Source of the DNA: Elymus sibiricus
Lineage: Eukaryota > Streptophyta > Magnoliopsida > Poales > Poaceae
Assembly (NCBI GenBank): GCA_039707655.1
Contig: CM077676.1
Location: 84,097,895-84,161,894 of the forward strand
DNA length: 64,000 bases
Direction of reading: 5' to 3'
Below are positions 60,126 through 64,000 of this stretch, piece by piece. Within the stretch, counting starts at the first letter, position 1; the number at the start of each line of letters is the position of its first letter. Both the position numbers and the translations under genes were made by a program. The notes below the pieces were generated by a model, which was given only the letters and a program-made list of their open reading frames with translations, ran no database searches and had not been told where the DNA came from.

Positions 60126-63100
60126 ATGACGCCCCCGACTTAATCGTGCACTAATCATACACGCAAATGCGCACGATCAAGATCAGAGACTCACGGGAAG
60201 ATATCACTACACAACTCTAGACACAAATTTAAACATAAGCTTTATATTACAAGCCAGGGTCACGAGGACCCGAATACAAAAGTCAGCGAAATCAACAATA
60301 TCTGAGTACAGACATAAATAGACAAGTTTGCCTTAAGAAGGCTGAGCAAAACAACGACAACTAGATCGAAAAGGCGCAGGCCTCCTGCCTGGGAGCCTCC
60401 TAAACTACTCCTGGTCGTCGGTCTCCACGTAGTAGTAGGCACCATCGGGGATCTCCGGCTCCTGGGCTCCGTCATCTGGTCGCAGCAACCGGGTAGGGGG
60501 AAAAAGGTAGTAAAGTGACCATAACTTATCCCGCGTGGTGGTTAGTGCGAAAAGGATAGAAGCCTACTCAGATCACATATCCAAACCGTTAGTGTATTGG
60601 GAGCTCGCGGAGACGATCAGTGATCCTGTCCCCCCCCCCCCCGTCTCGCGGACTTACGACAAAGGTCAGGCCCATCCCTCTCCTGGGGCGGCCTCTGCCT
60701 GCCCGGTCGTGCCGCGTCAATAAATCTCGTGGGTACCCTCATGGTCAACCAGACTTCATTATAGACTGCAATAACTCTTGCGGGTACCCTTGGGGTCGAC
60801 CCAACTTCTACAAAGGTCTGTGGTAATAGTCAAGGTAACCGTGTGTCCATAACATCAAGGAATCTGAGGAATCACCCTCGATAGATTCCTATTCGATGTA
60901 AAATGTCAAGGTGAACTTGGAGTAATCACCCTCGATGGGTTCACGTTTGATGTGTTGCACGACAGAGTCATCATCGGGAGTGGAGAGCGAGGAATCACCC
61001 TCTGTAATCCAGAACCGACATGCTATACTACAGAGATATCATCAGAAGTGAGATACGTGGCATCACCCACGGCACTCGATAGTAGCTCTGCAGAGTCGTA
61101 CAACTAAGGGGGTGTTGGTGGTGCGTTCGGTCTCTGCACGTCGATCACATTGATCGAGTCATCCGGTAGCAAAGCAGGGCAACACGGACAAGGGTATGGG
61201 GCCACTGATGGATCACTAACCAGCCTATACTAAGCATATAGGACAACAGGTAAAGTATCAACAACAGGTTACAAAAATAGGCTATGCATCAGAATAGGAG
61301 CTATGGAACACAGTAGCAAAATCTAATGCAAGCACGAGAGAGAAAGAATGGGCGATATAGGAATGATCAAGGGGGTTTTGCCTGCCTGGAAGCTCTGCTG
61401 AAAGGGGCTGGTCGTCTGCGGCGTAGTCGTAACCAGCGGCGTCAGCGTCGGTGTCGGGGTCTACCAGAGAGAAGAGGGGGAAGAAACAGTAAAGATAAAG
61501 CACACAGATGCATCACAAAGCATGACATGGCAATATGCTGTGCTAGGGATGACCTAATGCAGTGCTAAGCGTTGCAGACGGAGCGGGAAAATATCTGGAA
61601 ATATTTTCCCGGCTTTAGGCAATTATCGGTCAGACGATCCGGAGGGGAAGGTTCCATGTTTGCAGTGCTGGAGGCATGTGGTAGGTATGTGGATAGCATA
61701 ATCGGATTTGTCTTATTTTTCTGATCATTTTTCATATATAAATTATTTTCATCCGAGTTACGGTTGAATTTATATGAATTTTCAAAGTTTTAAACAATTT
61801 CTGAAATTTTCTGGAATATTATTAATTTCGAAATTAAATAGGAAATTGTTACGTGTACCCAGAAGTGTACATAGCCAGAGACTGACTGGTTGGCCCAGTC
61901 AACAGCTGACTCAGCAGTCAACGTTGACCAGGTCAACAGTGAACAGTGAAGGTGGGTCCCGATTGTTAGTGACTCTAGTTTATTAACAGTGTTTTAATAG
62001 ATTTTATTAGGTTTAATTAGAGGTGGGCCCCATATGTCAGTGAGGATTAGAGGGGGGGTTAGTGCTAATTTTTGTTAGCCACTAATTAAAAAGGGCCGGC
62101 CCCACATGGCAGTGGCCCAGGCGGCCACCCGTGGCTGGGCACGCACGCACGGGGACAGGGCCACGGCGGCCGTGGCCAGGGGAGGTGCAGCGCGGGGGGC
62201 GGTCGAGCAGGGCCGCGGGCGCACGCGCGCGAGGGCGCTGGCAGGGGCTCGCAGGGCACGGCCAGCAGCGGTAGGCAAGCGCGGCGCGCGGCGAGCAATA
62301 GCAGGGGAGCGGCAGCGGCAACAGCAGCAGAAGGCGGCAGCAACAGCAGGCAGAGCAGCAGCTAGCGGCAGCAGCAAACAGCGGCAAGGCAGCAGCTTCG
62401 GCAAGAACAGCAGTAGTGTGAGGAGCAGCAGTAGAGCAGCACGTACACGGGAGCTCGGGCACCGGCCATGGCGGCCACGGACGAGCACGGGGGCGGCGGC
62501 TAATGGAGTGGATCGAAGTGGGGAATGAGGGGAATTGGCAGAGGAGCTCACTACGAAGGCACACGGTGGCCCGTTGAGAGCTTAGGAGCAGCAGGACGAC
62601 GGATCAATGGCGAAGGCGGCGGCGCCCGACGAGGAAGACCACATCGATCCCGGTGATGCAACACGAGGAGGCTCGAACTGGTGCCCGTAGACGAAGTAGA
62701 CGAGGCAGACGGAGCTCCTGGACAAGCTCCTAGGGCGCGGGGTGGTCGGAGAGCAGGCGGGAGAGGGCATCCATGGCGACGGAGGTCTCGGGCGTCGACG
62801 AGATCGAAGGGGGCGAGCGAGGGAAGAGGAGGAGTGGCGTTAGGGTTTCGTCGGGGGTTCGCGGGGGTGGCCTTATCCACTAGGGGAGCCGTGGGATGGC
62901 CGGCGTGTGGCCATCCTGACCATGGACGCCGCACGGACGTCCACCGCGCCTCTGATGAACAGAGGAGGGAGACAACGGCTTGGTGGGCTGGGCCAGCTAC
63001 TGTGCACTTGTGGCCCAAGTGCACAGTGGTTCTTTGCTCTTTTTCTTTATCTTTTTCTGTTTTCTTTATTCCTTTCTGTTTTGCATTTCTTTTTAGTATC

Positions 63101-63499
63101 AAAGGAGTTTTGTAAAATATGGAAATTCGCCACATATTTACATTGCAATATTTGGCACTGTCACAAAAGGTTTGGGAGGTATTTGAATTTGTTTGAATTT
63201 TGCATAAATGGAAAAGCATTTAAATAGGCTGATTTGGCACTGTTTTAATTGCTAGAGCCCAATTAAGCAAATAAGTGATGTTGTTTTCCTTAACAAATAA
63301 TTTTTATGGAATATTTGCTAAATGAAGGACTATTTTGCAACCATGTTTGTGAAACTTTAAATTTCACTTGTAATTTGAATTGATTTCAGTGATGGAGTTG
63401 GAAATGAGATATGAATCCAATATGATCAAGCACTGCAAAGCAAAGTAACTTAGCATAATCATGATGGATTACTGTAGCTTAATACATGGGGGTGTTACA
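60126..63499 (-). repeat. Inverted LTR closing the 49-kb cluster
   Basis: Minus-strand LTR of A's subfamily: starts TGTAACACCCCCATG at 63499 and ends GGGGGCGTCA at 60126, lacking the last two bases of the family end (CATGACG in place of TGTGACG on the plus strand). 3374 bp, with an internal deletion at about 60520. Its U3 start is followed by TCTGG, the partner of 14500-14504. GC-rich block 62090-62990. Confidence 0.75.
60405..61460 (-). CDS. Predicted LTR-encoded split ORF, inverted LTR
   Basis: Exon 61460-61386 (75 nt) and terminal exon 60475-60405 (71 nt). The acceptor before the first exon is CTCTCTGGTAG and the donor region CCAG|GCAGGC is slightly changed. Frame and DDQE-TAG stop are intact. 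The intron is shortened by the internal deletion. Confidence 0.35.
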
Positions 63500-63890
63500 T
63501 CTGGCTTAGCAATTCTAGTTGCTTCATCACAGAAATATATGACATGTCCATCAGTGTTATCAACCAAAAGATCTTTAACCATTGCAATATTAGGTTCAAA
63601 ATTAATTTATTCAGAGGATTTAATTGGTTGAATATTACTCTTATTAACCACAGTTGAAGCTTTAGCACGTTCCTTAATCCTAACAGGAAAAGGAGGTTTC
63701 TCGATATAAGCAGTAGGCACAACTGGATCAACATTATAAATAAGTATTTCCTCTTTAGCTATGATGGGTTCTTCCTTTAATTCGATAGGTGGATGAAACT
63801 TAAAACATTTCTCCTTAGGGAGATCAACATGAGCAGCAAATGATTCACAAAAAGTAGCTACTATCTCAGAGTCAAGTCCATATTTAGTAT
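63500..63890 (-). pseudogene. Element H: gag linker region
   Basis: Begins with the second TCTGG (63500-63504). Upstream (5') part of the reading frame that continues at 14504. It aligns with the linker between capsid and protease in the WHAM-like bodies (about 33080-33480). One in-frame TAA at 63609-63607, where relatives have CAA. Interrupted at 63891 by a Sabrina-like LTR. Confidence 0.65.
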
Positions 63891-64000
63891 TGATACGTCT
63901 CCAACATATCTATAATTTTTTATTGTTCCATGCTATTATAGTATCAATTTTGGATGTTTTATATGCAATTATATATCATTTTTGGGACTAACCTATTAAC
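63891..64000 (+). repeat. Sabrina-like LTR, start only
   Basis: TGATACGTCTCC at 63891, matching the LTR start at 18110. It runs off the window; its target site would be AGTAT (63886-63890). Another insertion into element H. Confidence 0.75.

Larger units (their letters stand above)
14505..63499 (+). mobile_element. 49-kb nested cluster built on chromovirus element A
   Basis: A Tekay/Del-type gypsy element (plus strand): 5' LTR 14505-20072, PBS, leader, gag 24718-25570, pol 44600-48088, PPT, 3' LTR starting 48126. It is split by a solo Sabrina-like LTR, a solo LTR of a sister subfamily, a WHAM-like tandem array and element B. Instead of A's own U5 end, the right end is an inverted LTR (63499-60126). 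Both ends carry the same TSD, TCTGG. Confidence 0.75.

Noticed and set aside
60126..63499. Ordinary solo LTR insertion
   Set aside because: No target duplication at 60126; the right-hand TCTGG pairs with the far-left end at 14500-14504 instead.

Overview
The window is a block of nested transposable elements from a large grass genome, almost certainly Triticeae (wheat, Aegilops, rye or barley group). I base this on LTR and internal sequences that I recognise from memory as Sabrina-like, WHAM-like and Tekay/Del-like Ty3/gypsy families, plus a CACTA transposon. I see no ordinary host gene, no tRNA or rRNA gene and nothing prokaryotic. Family names are from memory; the boundaries (TG...CA ends, PBS, PPT, target-site duplications) were read directly from the sequence.

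Layout. 1-5490: 3' part of a plus-strand Tat-type gypsy element, with a split gene running antisense (512-4366) just before its PPT and 3' LTR (4712-5490). 5491-9999: a minus-strand Sabrina-like element (noncoding interior, broken gag ORF, PBS, 5' LTR). 10000-11347: truncated LTR of another family. 11348-13869: CACTA-like element with GA-rich and tandem-repeat DNA. 13870-14504 and 63500-63890: two halves of one old Athila-type element H (minus strand). Its ORF is cut by a 49-kb nested insertion flanked by TCTGG/TCTGG.

The 49-kb insertion (14505-63499). Its core is element A, a plus-strand chromovirus: 5' LTR 14505-20072, Met-tRNA PBS, gag from 24718, pol 44600-48088 ending in a chromodomain, 3' LTR from 48126. 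Nested inside A are a solo Sabrina-like LTR (18110-19668, TSD GTACT), a solo LTR of a sister subfamily (20642-24693), a WHAM-like tandem array with three LTRs and two bodies (25571-44594, TSD CTTGC) that splits A's zinc knuckle, and element B (48770-57791, TSD TAACG), which has 4.1-kb LTRs around only 739 bp of interior. The cluster ends on the right not with A's U5 end but with an LTR of the same subfamily in inverted orientation (60126-63499), so both outer termini are U3 starts.

Most interesting. (1) All LTRs of the A/B family seem to carry their own split gene: a 72-75 nt exon and a terminal exon of 71-92 nt, with matching phase, a conserved stop and indels only in multiples of three across three diverged subfamilies. 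(2) The inverted-LTR termini share one target-site duplication. (3) The WHAM-like tandem array. (4) Retrotransposon RNA hairpins, including a repeat array with a compensatory base-pair change. (5) An antisense gene in the Tat-type element.
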